Below, one piece after another: positions 51,958 through 60,437 of a stretch of 64,000 nt of DNA. The position numbers and the translations under genes were made by a program. The stretch spans positions 62,001 to 126,000 of the forward strand of contig NZ_PNLB01000010.1 of NCBI RefSeq assembly GCF_013822795.1. Direction: 5' to 3'. Every line of letters starts with the position of its first letter. The stretch's first letter is position 1. The DNA is from Phenylobacterium sp. GTDB taxonomy: Bacteria; Pseudomonadota; Alphaproteobacteria; Caulobacterales; Caulobacteraceae. The notes below the pieces were generated by a model. The model did no database searches, was not told the origin of the DNA, and was given only the letters and a program-made list of their open reading frames with translations.

Positions 51958-52474
51958 GCGCACACACTGGGCGTCAATGTCCTCCTGGCGATGAAAAGAA
52001 GCAGCCAAGCCGAGTTCGGCGGGCCAGGAACGCTCTGACGTCACGTCTCGAGCCTGCACCAACGCCCGCCTCCGCCCCGAGCGGACCTAGCGGGCGTCCG
52101 CTTCCCGGCGCGCCGGCCCGAATGTCCGGTTGAAGCGGAGACCATGGGGTCCGAAAGCGGGCGCAGGCCAAGCGAGTTCCGCTCAGCCGCCAGAAGGCGA
52201 CGTTGGCGGCGGGGCTAGAAGCGGACTCCGGTCCGTTAGCAGGAATGGTGGGTTCGACCGCTTTCGACCCATTGCGGACGCTCCATCAGCTGCCTCAAAT
52301 GCGCCGGCTATTGGCGCCTTCTCGATCCATCCCCAAGACCGTCCCTGGCGCGGGGCTGACGAGCCAGCCGTGGCAGGGCACGGTAGCGCTTAGGGCGTCA
52401 TTAGTTGCTCTGGCGTCCGTTCCATGAGTCGAGCCGGACGGTCGCGCTTGAGGTGGTCCAAGATGAGGCAGCAG
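51958..52474. other. gene-poor spacer with degenerate repeats
   Basis: No coding frame I would support. It holds related pieces of the pattern CCGCTTTCGACCCATTGCGGAC, best at 52266-52282, and weaker AAGCGGA/GGTCCG fragments at 52130-52240. It looks like decayed intergenic DNA. Confidence 0.55.
52266..52282. repeat. GACCCATTGCGGAC-type repeat, copy 2
   Basis: GACCCATTGCGGACGCT, preceded by ACCGCTTTC. Best-preserved member of the family in this window. Confidence 0.65.
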
Positions 52475-52972
52475 ATGCGCATGAAGGCTTGGGTGATCGC
52501 CGCAATGGCGGCCGTCGCATTCCCAGCGAAGGCCGTCCCGCCCGTGCCCCCCTCTGCGGCGACACTGGAGGTAATGGCGGAGCTCTTGAAGACGGTCGCG
52601 GCAAACGACTTGCCGGGCTTCAAGCGATTGTTCGACAGCGGGGCCGAACTCTCCATTGGGAAGTGGGATGGTGCTGCCACGTCGGGATGGAAAAGCGTCG
52701 ATGCTGAGTTCTCCAACCCGGGCCGACAGACACGCGTCCTGGCCGCCTACGAGACCGGCGTCCCGAAGAGCGCCGACCTTGTCGTCCAACGCTACTTGGT
52801 GCTCTCGGAGATTTCGGACTGCCGTCCTAACCGCATCGAGTGCTTTCCGTATGTGGTGACGGACGTTGTTGATGTCCGTTCGGACAGGAAGGTCATCCAG
52901 TTCAAGCGATCTCTGGCGTACCGAAACAAAGTGGCGGCGCCACAGCTCAAGCTGGAGGCGTACGGTCACTAG
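52475..52972 (+). CDS. exported hypothetical protein (165 aa)
   Basis: Signal peptide from ATG 52475 (MRMKAWVIAAMAAVAFPAKA). The mature part has a Leu/Lys-rich helical start (LEVMAELLKTVAANDLPGFKRLF), then a beta-rich region, two cysteines in DCRPNRIECFPY that may pair, and a basic C-terminal helix. No family recognised. A longer frame starts 51 bases upstream without a signal-like sequence. Codon use is less GC-biased than the housekeeping genes, in keeping with an accessory gene. Confidence 0.65.
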   Translation: MRMKAWVIAAMAAVAFPAKAVPPVPPSAATLEVMAELLKTVAANDLPGFKRLFDSGAELSIGKWDGAATSGWKSVDAEFSNPGRQTRVLAAYETGVPKSADLVVQRYLVLSEISDCRPNRIECFPYVVTDVVDVRSDRKVIQFKRSLAYRNKVAAPQLKLEAYGH

Positions 52973-53100
52973 CGTCGGCGCGACGCAGTCCTTGGCGCGG
53001 TTCATATCAAACGTCCGCTAACCACCCCTAGCCGACGTTTGGGACGTCCGCTCCTGGGTGTGACGGCCAATGTCCCTTGCCAGGGCCAGGGCCTTTGGCT

Positions 53101-53117
53101 GACCCGTTGCGGACACT
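53101..53117. repeat. GACCCATTGCGGAC-type repeat, copy 3
   Basis: GACCCGTTGCGGACACT, ending on the first base of the GFA-gene stop codon, so the repeat abuts the 3' end of a coding region. The preceding 52973-53100 holds further CGTCCGCT fragments (near 53008 and 53045). Confidence 0.6.
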
Positions 53118-53536
53118 CACGGAGCCGAAGACGGAAGGACCGGAGGCATGTCATCAAACACTGCGCAGCCGTCGGGGTAGGCAATCCACGGCATGCCTTG
53201 CGCGCAGCGTACTGCAATGGTGGGGACCGGCAGCGTCGGATCGGCGAAGCAGCCTCCAGCAAATCCTGTCTGGCCGGGCCTCCACGCCCCGAAGGACCGC
53301 CAATAGATGGTCGAGCCGCACCTCGAGCAAAACCAGCGTTTGCCGAGGCCGTCGAGGACCGCCAACGGACCTTCCACCCGACTGACCTGTTCATCGTGGA
53401 AGTAGACTGACCATCCGAACGGCGCGCCCGTACGCCGCTTGCAATAGTCACAGCTACAGAGCCCGCTGCTGACCGGCTCGCCCTCAACCTCGACTTCGCA
53501 CGCCTGACACGCACATCGCGCAGTTCGAGCCGTCAT
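53117..53536 (-). CDS. GFA (CENP-V)-type zinc protein
   Basis: 139 residues. CACQACEVEVEG, CSCDYCKRRTGAPFGW and CSRCGSTIYW supply the zinc cysteines typical of the glutathione-dependent formaldehyde-activating-like fold. Enzyme activity is unproven for most members. ATG 53536 is preferred because resemblance starts at MTARTARCAC. The C-terminal end runs into a repeat, so the last residues (MPPVLPSSAP) may be recent. Confidence 0.87.
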   Translation of the reverse strand: MTARTARCACQACEVEVEGEPVSSGLCSCDYCKRRTGAPFGWSVYFHDEQVSRVEGPLAVLDGLGKRWFCSRCGSTIYWRSFGAWRPGQTGFAGGCFADPTLPVPTIAVRCAQGMPWIAYPDGCAVFDDMPPVLPSSAP

Positions 53537-53689
53537 GGCATTCCCCCAGATGTTTCCGGCAGCCATCGACATCACGAGGGCGACAGCGGAAGCCTGGCGT
53601 CATCCTGCGTCCGCCTCCCCCTTCCAGACCGCCCTGTCGTCCGCAGCGGGCAATACGTCACCTTGTCCGGCATGGGGGTCGGCAAAAGC

Positions 53690-55195
53690 CTAGACGACGA
53701 CGCGTAACCGGTTCTCGATCCCTTGGTCGGTTTCCGCCGCCATCAGACGCTCCCACGGGCCCTCGTTGACGCGGGCCTGCATGCGGGCCTCGCGCATCTG
53801 CGCGTTGATGGACGTTAGCGCGTCGAGCGCGAGGGCAGCCGCCTGATCGACGACATGAGCCAGCTCCGGCTCGTCCGCGCCAATAGCGAGGGCCATGCCA
53901 TCCTGGTCGACAGCAGCGCCCGCAAATGATCGCTGGGAAGCGAGGCCTCCGCCCTGGCCAGCCCCGGGCGCGGGAATGCTCACGCCGCGCTGGGCCTGGT
54001 ACTGGACGTACCGTTCAAGCGACCAGTCGCCCACCCCCGCCACGCCGCTCAGCGACTTCGCGCTCTTTCCCTGGGCCGTGGCGTTGAACGTCGCCCCGGC
54101 AAAGGATCCGGCGCTGGTGTCGATGCCCTGGAACCAGGCGAACTCGAACTTGGCCCCGTCGAACCTGGTCCCATTCATCGAGGGCCCGGCGCCTTGAACA
54201 TCCCGATGGTCGGGATTGGTCCACCTCGGGGGGTCGCCGTTGAAGTGGGCGCCGGTGAAGTCAAAGCCGCTGAAGTCGATCCCGTCGAGATTGACGTTGT
54301 TGAAGCTGGCCGCCTTCGCCTCGCGCGCCACGCCGGTCAAATCGGCCACGCTTAGATTGGTGAAGGAGAGGCCGACGCCGTTCAGCGAACTGCCCGCGAA
54401 CCGCGTACCCGCCAGCGTCGTCGAGCTGATGCTCAGATGTTTCAAAATCGAGTTGGTGAGCGCGGCACCGCTCAGATCGCTTTCCGCAAAACTGAGCCTA
54501 CGGCCAGACACGCCATCAAAATTGGCGCCCTGAAGGATCGAGGCGCGAAAGCCGGACACGTCGGCGTGCAGACTTGAGAAGTCGGCGTCGATCGCCGAGG
54601 CCCCGACAAACGCAACGCCTTGGAGATGGGCGCCTCGGAAGCTTGCCCCGTCCAGCTTGACGCTGTTGGCGATCAGGTACCGATCGACGTCCCAGACCGC
54701 GATGTCCTGCTTGCCGTCCTTGCCGATGAAGACGCGGTCGAAATTGGCCTGGGAGAAGTCCGCGCCGTCGATCGTCGTGTTCACCAGCGTCGCATCAGAG
54801 AAGTCCGCACCGATCGCCGAAGCCCCATCCAGCTTTGCGCCTTTGAGGGTCGCCCCCACCAGAGCTGCGCCGTCTAGCTTCGCTCCGGTGAAATCGATGC
54901 CGGACAGATCGAGGCCCGAGAGGTTCGCGCCGCTGAGGTCCGCGCCGCGCAGATCCAGGCTCCTCAGATCGAGCTGCCGCAGATCCTGGCCTCGCAAGTC
55001 GGCGACACCGGCGGCCGCGCTCTGCTCGGCGACAAGCGCGGCCATGGCGCCGTCGACCAGGGGGAAGGACGCCGGCGGCGGGACGACGGCGGGGGCCGAG
55101 GGCGCGAGTTGGGCGGCCTCAGTCGCGGGAGGCGCGCTGCGGACCGCGGGAGCCAGGTGAGGCGCAACGCCGGCGGCGCTGGAGATCGTCGTCAT
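53690..55195 (-). CDS. large pentapeptide-repeat protein (501 aa)
   Basis: Residues about 65-150 and 185-300 are A(D/N)LXX pentapeptide repeats (DLRGADLSGANLSGLDLSG and similar), and a shorter set (FDFTGAHFNG, GTRFDGAKFEFAWFQG) lies near 305-375. These form right-handed quadrilateral beta-helices, broken by non-repeat inserts (IGKDGKQDIAVWDVDRYL near 160). The N-terminal 60 residues are Ala/Pro-rich and disordered with no clear signal peptide. The C-terminal 80 are helical (VDQAAALALDALTSINAQMREARM). DNA mimicry as in QnrB/MfpA is known for shorter members; the role here is unknown. Confidence 0.88.
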   Translation of the reverse strand: MTTISSAAGVAPHLAPAVRSAPPATEAAQLAPSAPAVVPPPASFPLVDGAMAALVAEQSAAAGVADLRGQDLRQLDLRSLDLRGADLSGANLSGLDLSGIDFTGAKLDGAALVGATLKGAKLDGASAIGADFSDATLVNTTIDGADFSQANFDRVFIGKDGKQDIAVWDVDRYLIANSVKLDGASFRGAHLQGVAFVGASAIDADFSSLHADVSGFRASILQGANFDGVSGRRLSFAESDLSGAALTNSILKHLSISSTTLAGTRFAGSSLNGVGLSFTNLSVADLTGVAREAKAASFNNVNLDGIDFSGFDFTGAHFNGDPPRWTNPDHRDVQGAGPSMNGTRFDGAKFEFAWFQGIDTSAGSFAGATFNATAQGKSAKSLSGVAGVGDWSLERYVQYQAQRGVSIPAPGAGQGGGLASQRSFAGAAVDQDGMALAIGADEPELAHVVDQAAALALDALTSINAQMREARMQARVNEGPWERLMAAETDQGIENRLRVVV

Positions 55196-55505
55196 GAGGG
55201 GCTACCCGCCGTTCTTAGGGCTCAACACTCTCGGACCTTGCATTTTGCAAGATCACCTAATGCCAGGTTGTACGGCGTACCTTAACGAGCGCTGAATTTC
55301 TCAACCTTTGAGCGCGCCAGAGTTTCCACAACTCCAGGGGTTCGCGTTTTCGTCGTGGGACCGGGTCGTCGGCGAAATGACCGCCTCGCGGCCGCGATCA
55401 CCGGCCGGTGGCTACGTGCGAAGCACGCCGAAGCACAGCTTCCGCGTGGAGCGCCAGGCTCATCCAGATCCGCTATGGTGGGTCGCACCAAGAAAGGGCC
55501 GGCGC
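55196..55505. other. 310-base spacer with a dyad before the pentapeptide gene
   Basis: Divergent spacer between the pentapeptide and GST-like genes. CTTGCA-TTT-TGCAAG (55237-55251) is a perfect dyad 41 bases ahead of the pentapeptide start, and GTAC-GGC-GTAC lies nearby. No gene is seen; the frame extending upstream of the GST start is not conserved in character. Confidence 0.5.
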
Positions 55506-56129
55506 ATGATCACCGTTTGGGGCGGACAGACCTCGCGATCGATCCGGGTCGTCTGGGTCCTGGAGGAAATGGGCCTTCCCTATCGCGTACGGCAGGTGGA
55601 CATGTTGGCCGCCGAGCAGGACCCCGAGTTCCTGGCGGTCAATCCCGCCGACTACATTCCGGCGATCCAGGACGGCGACGTCGCCATGGTCGAGTCGATC
55701 GCGATCATGGAGTACCTAATGGCCCGCTATGGGCCGACGCCGCTAGCGCCTGCGCCGCACGATCCGACCTTCCCCGCCTATCAGCAGTTTCTGCACCTGG
55801 GCGAAGCTGGCCTGGCGACCCTGATGATGCCTGTCGTCGTCAGCCGCTTCATCGCGCCCGAAGCGGAGCGCGAGAACTGGGGGGCTGCCTGGTGTCTGCG
55901 GTCGTTCCAGAAGCGGCTGAAGCTGGTCAGCCAGCGGCTTGCCAGGTCGCCCTACCTCGCCGGCGAGGCGTTCACAGCCGCCGACATCTCGGTGACCTAC
56001 GCGCTAAATCTCGGTCAACGGAACTGCGGCGTCACCCTCGGCGACGCCGAACAGGCCTACCTCGCCAGCACGACCGGCCGCGACGCCTACAAGCGCGCGA
56101 TGGACCGCTCGCACGAAGGGGTGACCTGA
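55506..56129 (+). CDS. glutathione S-transferase-like protein
   Basis: 207 residues. The thioredoxin-like N-terminal domain has SRSIRVVWVLEEMGLPYRV, VNPADYIPAIQDGD and MVESIAIMEYL, the glutathione-binding pattern of Pro and Glu-Ser. The C-terminal helical domain includes YLAGEAFTAADISVTYAL, the conserved hydrophobic staple with Asp. ATG 55506 begins the fold (MITVWGGQTSR). The cytosolic detoxification target is unknown. Confidence 0.9.
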   Translation: MITVWGGQTSRSIRVVWVLEEMGLPYRVRQVDMLAAEQDPEFLAVNPADYIPAIQDGDVAMVESIAIMEYLMARYGPTPLAPAPHDPTFPAYQQFLHLGEAGLATLMMPVVVSRFIAPEAERENWGAAWCLRSFQKRLKLVSQRLARSPYLAGEAFTAADISVTYALNLGQRNCGVTLGDAEQAYLASTTGRDAYKRAMDRSHEGVT

Positions 56130-56177
56130 GCCCATCACTCCAATCGAGACAGGCGAGGTGACAGCTCAAGTTCGGAC

Positions 56178-56444
56178 TCAGCCGTGGGCCAGCCACTCGC
56201 GGGCCTGGCGCTGGGCTTCGGCGACCTCGTCCGAGGCCATCTCCTGGCTCAGTTCCTTGCGGTAGACCTTGGCCTCGACCGAACCGCGCATGGCGGCCAG
56301 GTTGAACAGCATGTGCGCCGAGACATAGTCCAGCGGCGCCCCGCCCTGCCCGGTCGAATAGAGCAGACCCATTTTGAACAGCTCGTCCCCCGTCGACTCG
56401 GCGGTCGGCAGCGGCATTCCGTCGTTTTCCACGCTCGCAAGCAT
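56178..56444 (-). CDS. Sel1-repeat-like small protein (88 aa)
   Basis: Contains one Sel1/TPR-like unit: LFKMGLLYSTGQGGAPLDYVSAHMLFNLAAMRG near 22-54, followed by a second helix pair ending in REWLAHG. No signal or membrane segment. Similar single-repeat proteins recur in Caulobacterales and are thought to mediate protein contacts. It is divergent from a long, AT-rich spacer. Confidence 0.8.
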   Translation of the reverse strand: MLASVENDGMPLPTAESTGDELFKMGLLYSTGQGGAPLDYVSAHMLFNLAAMRGSVEAKVYRKELSQEMASDEVAEAQRQAREWLAHG

Positions 56445-56825
56445 GACTTCGTTTCCCTAGCCCCATCGGTCCGTCCCCGTTCTGGGTTCCGATCCCGACG
56501 ATCCTGAAGCTAAGTAAGTCGACGCGCACTGAAGATAGGGTTAACTCGAAAATCGCCGTGATTTTCAGGTGATCCTTTTGACTATTCGCGTTTTTTACTG
56601 AACGGAAAGCTCCGTATCCAGAATCTTAAAGCCGACCATTTCTGGCCCGCCGTCGCCAGCGGCGCCTTTCTGGCAGGCAGGAGGGAAAACCTGCCGATCC
56701 GCCCCCAAATGGAAGCCTATCGGCGCCCAATGCGAAGCTGACAGGCCCGTTCAGGTCAAGTTCAGGCGCCTACCGTCAGGTTTGCCGATATCGAGTACGA
56801 AAGATTTGGAGCCAGGAGGCCCGCC
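56445..56825. other. AT-rich 381-base spacer with a hairpin
   Basis: GAAAATC / GATTTTC arms with a 5-base loop (56548-56566) lie in an AT-rich stretch that also has TTGACT (56578-56583). Promoters for the flanking divergent genes are likely here; I can support no coding gene or known RNA. Confidence 0.45.
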
Positions 56826-57338
56826 ATGAAACGCCTGATCTTGAGCCTTGCTGCGGCTGCTGCTGTCGCCGGCCCGATGGCGTTCGCCACCTCGGCCCTG
56901 GCCGACGACGACCATCGCGGCCGCGGCCGCGACCGTCACGAACAGCGCTGGGACAAGCACGACCGTCGTGATTGGGATCATCGCGGGGGCTACGACCGCC
57001 GCGATTGGGATCGCCGCGGCGAGCGCTGGGGTCGTCACGACAACGGCCACCACAAGGGCTGGGATCGCGGCCGCCACAACGGCTACTACTACAACAGCCG
57101 CTGGTACTACGGCCCGCCGCCGCAGGCCTATTACGGCAATCCGTACTACCGCCCGGGCTACGCCGCCTGGCGCCGCGGGGCGCACCTGCCGCCGTATTAC
57201 CGAGGCTATGTGGTCAACGACTATCACCACTACCACCTGCGCCAGCCGCCGCGCGGCTACGCCTGGTACCGGGTCGGGGATGACTATCTGCTGGCGGCGA
57301 TCGCCACCGGCATCATCTTCGATATCATCAACAACTAG
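56826..57338 (+). CDS. RcnB-family periplasmic protein
   Basis: 170 residues. Signal peptide ending SALADD. The middle is an extreme His/Arg/Asp/Gly/Trp run (RRDWDHRGGYDRRDWDRRGE), then a Tyr/Pro-rich part, and the C-terminal RcnB core (PPYYRGYVVNDYHHYHLRQPPRGYAWYRVGDDYLLA). RcnB helps set periplasmic nickel/cobalt levels in Escherichia coli; metal binding here is plausible, but no efflux pump is adjacent. It ends at a bidirectional terminator shared with gatB. Confidence 0.88.
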   Translation: MKRLILSLAAAAAVAGPMAFATSALADDDHRGRGRDRHEQRWDKHDRRDWDHRGGYDRRDWDRRGERWGRHDNGHHKGWDRGRHNGYYYNSRWYYGPPPQAYYGNPYYRPGYAAWRRGAHLPPYYRGYVVNDYHHYHLRQPPRGYAWYRVGDDYLLAAIATGIIFDIINN

Positions 57339-57352
57339 TTGAACCGACAAAG

Positions 57353-57383
57353 AAAAACGCCCCGGATCACTCCGGGGCGTTTT
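57353..57383. terminator. bidirectional terminator between rcnB-like gene and gatB
   Basis: Stem CGCCCCGGA / TCCGGGGCG with loop TCAC, A-tract on the left and TTTT on the right, so each strand has a U-run after the hairpin. It ends 2 bases from the gatB stop. Confidence 0.9.
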
Positions 57384-57384
57384 G

Positions 57385-58881
57385 CTATTCGATGCCCAGC
57401 TTGGCCTTGAGCAGGCCGTTGACCGCGCCCGGGTTGGCCTTGCCGCCGGTGGCCTTCATGACCTGGCCGACGAACCATCCGATCGCCTGGGGCTTTTCCT
57501 TCACCGCCTGCGCCTGACCCGGATTGGCGGCGATCAGCTCCTCGATGATCTTCTCGAGCGCGCCGGTGTCGGACACCTGCTGCAGCCCCTGTTTCTCGAC
57601 GATGTCCCGCGCTCGACCTTCGCCGGCCCACATGCGCTCGAAGACGTCCTTGGCGATCTTCGAGGAGATCACCCCCTCTTCGATCAACGCCACCAGCTCG
57701 GCGATGGCGTCCGGCTTCAGCGGGCTGTCCTCGATGTCCAGGCTTCCGGCCGTCAGCTTGGCGGCCAGTTCGTTGGTCACCCAGTTGGAGGTCAGCTTGG
57801 CGTCGCGCCCCTTGGCGGCTTCTTCGAAAAAGTCGGCGCGGGCCTGCTCGGTGATCAGCACGCCGGCGTCGTAGGCCGACAGGCCGTACTGCGACTGCAG
57901 CCGCGCCTTCTTGGCGTCCGGCAGTTCAGGCAGGTCGGCTTCGATCGCCTTCACCCAGGCCGCGTCCAGTTCCAGCGGCAGCAGGTCCGGATCGGGGAAG
58001 TAGCGATAGTCGTGCGCCTCTTCCTTGGAGCGCATCGACCGCGTCTCGCCCTTGTTCGGGTCGAACAGCCGGGTCTCCTGGTCGATCTTGCCGCCGTCTT
58101 CGAGGATCTCGATCTGGCGGCGCGCCTCGTACTCGATCGCCTGCTGAATGAAGCGGTACGAGTTGACGTTCTTGATCTCGCAGCGCGTGCCCAGATGGCT
58201 AAAATCGCCGGTCTCGCGGAACTTCTCGTAGGCGCCGGGACGGCAGACCGAGACGTTCACGTCGGCGCGCAGGTTGCCCTTCTCCATGTCGCCGTCGCAG
58301 GTGCCCAGATAGACCAGGATGGTGCGCAGCTTCTTCACATAGGCCGCGGCCTCGGCCGACGTGCGCATGTGCGGACGCGAGACGATTTCCATCAGCGCCG
58401 TGCCGGCCCGGTTCAGGTCGACATAGGTCGAGTTCGGATCCTGGTCGTGCAGGCTCTTGCCGGCGTCCTGCTCCAGGTGCAGGCGCTCGATGCCGACCGT
58501 GAAGGTCGTGCCGTCGTCATGCTCGACGATGACTTCGCCCTCACCGACGATCGGGTCCTTGAACTGGCTGATCTGATAGCCTTGCGGCAGGTCCGGATAG
58601 AAATAGTTCTTCCGGTCGAAGTGGCTCTTCAGATTGATCTGGGCCTTCAGGCCAAGACCGGTCTTCACCGCCTGCTCGACGCAGTGCTTGTTGATGACCG
58701 GCAGCATGCCGGGCATCGCAGCGTCGACCAGCGAAACCTGCTGGTTCGGACCCGCGCCGAATCCCACCGCCGCGCCGGAGAACAGCTTGGCGTTCGAGGC
58801 GACCTGAGCATGAACCTCCAGGCCCAGAACCATTTCCCATTGGCCGGTGCGGCCGGCGATCTGCTTCGACGTATCAGTCAT
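57385..58881 (-). CDS. gatB: aspartyl/glutamyl-tRNA amidotransferase subunit B
   Basis: 498 residues, normal length. It activates mischarged Glu-tRNA-Gln or Asp-tRNA-Asn for amidation. [12 protein letters not shown] near 15, [20 protein letters not shown] near 87-106, [16 protein letters not shown] near 155 and the C-terminal YqeY-like domain ([25 protein letters not shown]) are all present. gatA and gatC lie 1.5 kb away on the same strand, separated by two + strand genes. Confidence 0.97.
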   Translation of the reverse strand: MTDTSKQIAGRTGQWEMVLGLEVHAQVASNAKLFSGAAVGFGAGPNQQVSLVDAAMPGMLPVINKHCVEQAVKTGLGLKAQINLKSHFDRKNYFYPDLPQGYQISQFKDPIVGEGEVIVEHDDGTTFTVGIERLHLEQDAGKSLHDQDPNSTYVDLNRAGTALMEIVSRPHMRTSAEAAAYVKKLRTILVYLGTCDGDMEKGNLRADVNVSVCRPGAYEKFRETGDFSHLGTRCEIKNVNSYRFIQQAIEYEARRQIEILEDGGKIDQETRLFDPNKGETRSMRSKEEAHDYRYFPDPDLLPLELDAAWVKAIEADLPELPDAKKARLQSQYGLSAYDAGVLITEQARADFFEEAAKGRDAKLTSNWVTNELAAKLTAGSLDIEDSPLKPDAIAELVALIEEGVISSKIAKDVFERMWAGEGRARDIVEKQGLQQVSDTGALEKIIEELIAANPGQAQAVKEKPQAIGWFVGQVMKATGGKANPGAVNGLLKAKLGIE

Positions 58882-59002
58882 GGCCGCTTCCTAGCGCCCC
58901 TCGCGCGCGAGCGAAAGCGGGGCCCTCGAAATCCCTTGCGCGAAAGGCGGAACTGGCGCTGAAATCCGCGCCGCAAAACCTGGGGATGAGGAAACACCCG
59001 AA

Positions 59003-59320
59003 ATGATGAAAACGTTTACTGCCGGCCTCGTCGGCCTGTCGCTCTCGCTCGGCGCCATGGCCGCCCCGGCCCTCGCTCAGGACGCCCACGCCGGCCACGC
59101 CGCGGCTCTGTCGGCCGCCGACACCCCGATCGAAACCATCGCCGCGACCCCGGAAGGCAAGGCCGCCCTGGACAAGAACCTCCCGGGCCTGACCACCCAT
59201 GAGGCCTACGACCAGTTCAAGGGCATGAGCCTGAAGCAGGTTCAGCCGATGAGCGGCGGCGCCATCAGCGACGACGCCCTGAAGGCCCTGCAGGCCGACC
59301 TCGACAAGCTGAAGAAGTAA
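59003..59320 (+). CDS. exported hypothetical protein (105 aa)
   Basis: Signal peptide MMKTFTAGLVGLSLSLGAMAAPALA, then a short Ala/His-rich linker (AQDAHAGHAAALSAAD). The rest is a helical domain with IETIAATPEGKAALDKNLPG and DDALKALQADLDKLKK, which looks like a small conserved Caulobacterales periplasmic protein. Function unknown. It has its own terminator. Confidence 0.78.
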   Translation: MMKTFTAGLVGLSLSLGAMAAPALAQDAHAGHAAALSAADTPIETIAATPEGKAALDKNLPGLTTHEAYDQFKGMSLKQVQPMSGGAISDDALKALQADLDKLKK

Positions 59321-59339
59321 GGCCCCGCGCCGAACGACC

Positions 59340-59374
59340 AAGGCCTCCGCCCTTCGCAGGACGGGGGCCTTTTT
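59340..59374 (+). terminator. rho-independent terminator of the 105-residue gene
   Basis: Stem AAGGCCTCCG / CGGGGGCCTT with one G-U pair, a 12-base loop and a following T-run, 20 bases after the stop. Confidence 0.85.
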
Positions 59375-59489
59375 CATGCGCGCTCGCCGGGCAACCTGGG
59401 CCGCTGGCCAAGCGTTTTCATCTGTGAGGCCGGTCCCGACGCGAGTGGCCGCCGGGGCGTCCGCGCCCCAATCCAGGAAGGCATGTCCG

Positions 59490-60422
59490 ATGCGACAGGC
59501 CAGCGCAATTCCCACAACCCTCTTCTTCCTCATCGCCGCCGCCGGCCTTGGCTTGGCCTATGCGGCCTACAACTCCATGGGCCTCGCGGCCGGGGTCACG
59601 ATCAGCGCGCTGTCGCTGATCGCCGCCGCGCTGGCGGGGGCCGCCACCCGGATCGCCAGCCAATGGGAACGGGCCATCGTGCTGCGCCTCGGGCGCTTCC
59701 AGGCCCTACGCGGGCCGGGACTGTTCTTCATCGTCCCGATCGTCGACACCGTCGCCTACTGCATCGACATCCGGGTCATCACCTCGTCGTTCAAGGCTGA
59801 GAAGACCTTGACCAAGGACACCGTGCCGGTGGACGTCGACGCCGTGCTGTTCTGGAAGGTCGTCGATCCGCAGCGGGCGGCCTTGGAGGTCGAAGACTAC
59901 GGCGCCGCCATCGCCTGGGCCTCGCAGACCGCGCTGCGCGACGTGATCGGCAAGACCATGCTCGCTGACATGCTCGAAGGCCGCGAGAAGATCAGCCGCG
60001 AGCTGGGCCGGATCATCGACGACCGCAGCCAGCCCTGGGGCGTCAAGGTCATCTCGGTCGAACTGAAGGACGTGCTGATCCCCGCCGGCCTCGAGGACGC
60101 CATGTCGATGCAGGCCCAGGCCGAGCGCGAGCGTCAGGCCCGGATCATCCTCGGGGACTCCGAACGCCAGGTCGCCGAGAAGTTCCAGGAGGCGGCGCGA
60201 ACCTACGCCGACGATCCGACCGCGTTCCACCTGCGGGCGATGAACATGCTCTACGAAGGGCTCAAACAGAACTCGACCATCGTCGTCGTGCCCTCGACCG
60301 CGGTCGAGACCATGAACCTGGGCGGCATGATGGGAACCACCGCCCTTGGTCTGGAACTGGAACGCCGGCGCGAACGCAAGGTCCGCGAGCACCGGCCGAC
60401 GGCGGTCAGGCCTGCAGCCTGA
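59490..60422 (+). CDS. SPFH/Band 7 (slipin/stomatin-like) membrane protein
   Basis: 310 residues. Two N-terminal hydrophobic segments (PTTLFFLIAAAGLGLAYAA, then AAGVTISALSLIAAALAGAA), then the Band 7 domain: WERAIVLRLGRFQALRGPGLFFIVPIVD near 57-84, and LIPAGLEDAMSMQAQAERERQARIILGDSE near 200-230 as the helical end. The start is set by AGGAAGG 8 bases upstream. It scaffolds membrane domains; no NfeD partner is adjacent. Terminator of the preceding gene separates it. Confidence 0.9.
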   Translation: MRQASAIPTTLFFLIAAAGLGLAYAAYNSMGLAAGVTISALSLIAAALAGAATRIASQWERAIVLRLGRFQALRGPGLFFIVPIVDTVAYCIDIRVITSSFKAEKTLTKDTVPVDVDAVLFWKVVDPQRAALEVEDYGAAIAWASQTALRDVIGKTMLADMLEGREKISRELGRIIDDRSQPWGVKVISVELKDVLIPAGLEDAMSMQAQAERERQARIILGDSERQVAEKFQEAARTYADDPTAFHLRAMNMLYEGLKQNSTIVVVPSTAVETMNLGGMMGTTALGLELERRRERKVREHRPTAVRPAA

Positions 60423-60437
60423 CCGCCGCGGCGCGGC

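Noticed and set aside
50848-53690. Remnant prophage or genomic island
   Set aside because: There is no integrase, transposase, phage gene or direct-repeat attachment site; only degenerate intergenic repeats are seen.
57382-58962. 526-codon open frame on the + strand
   Set aside because: It is antisense to gatB, whose motifs are complete.
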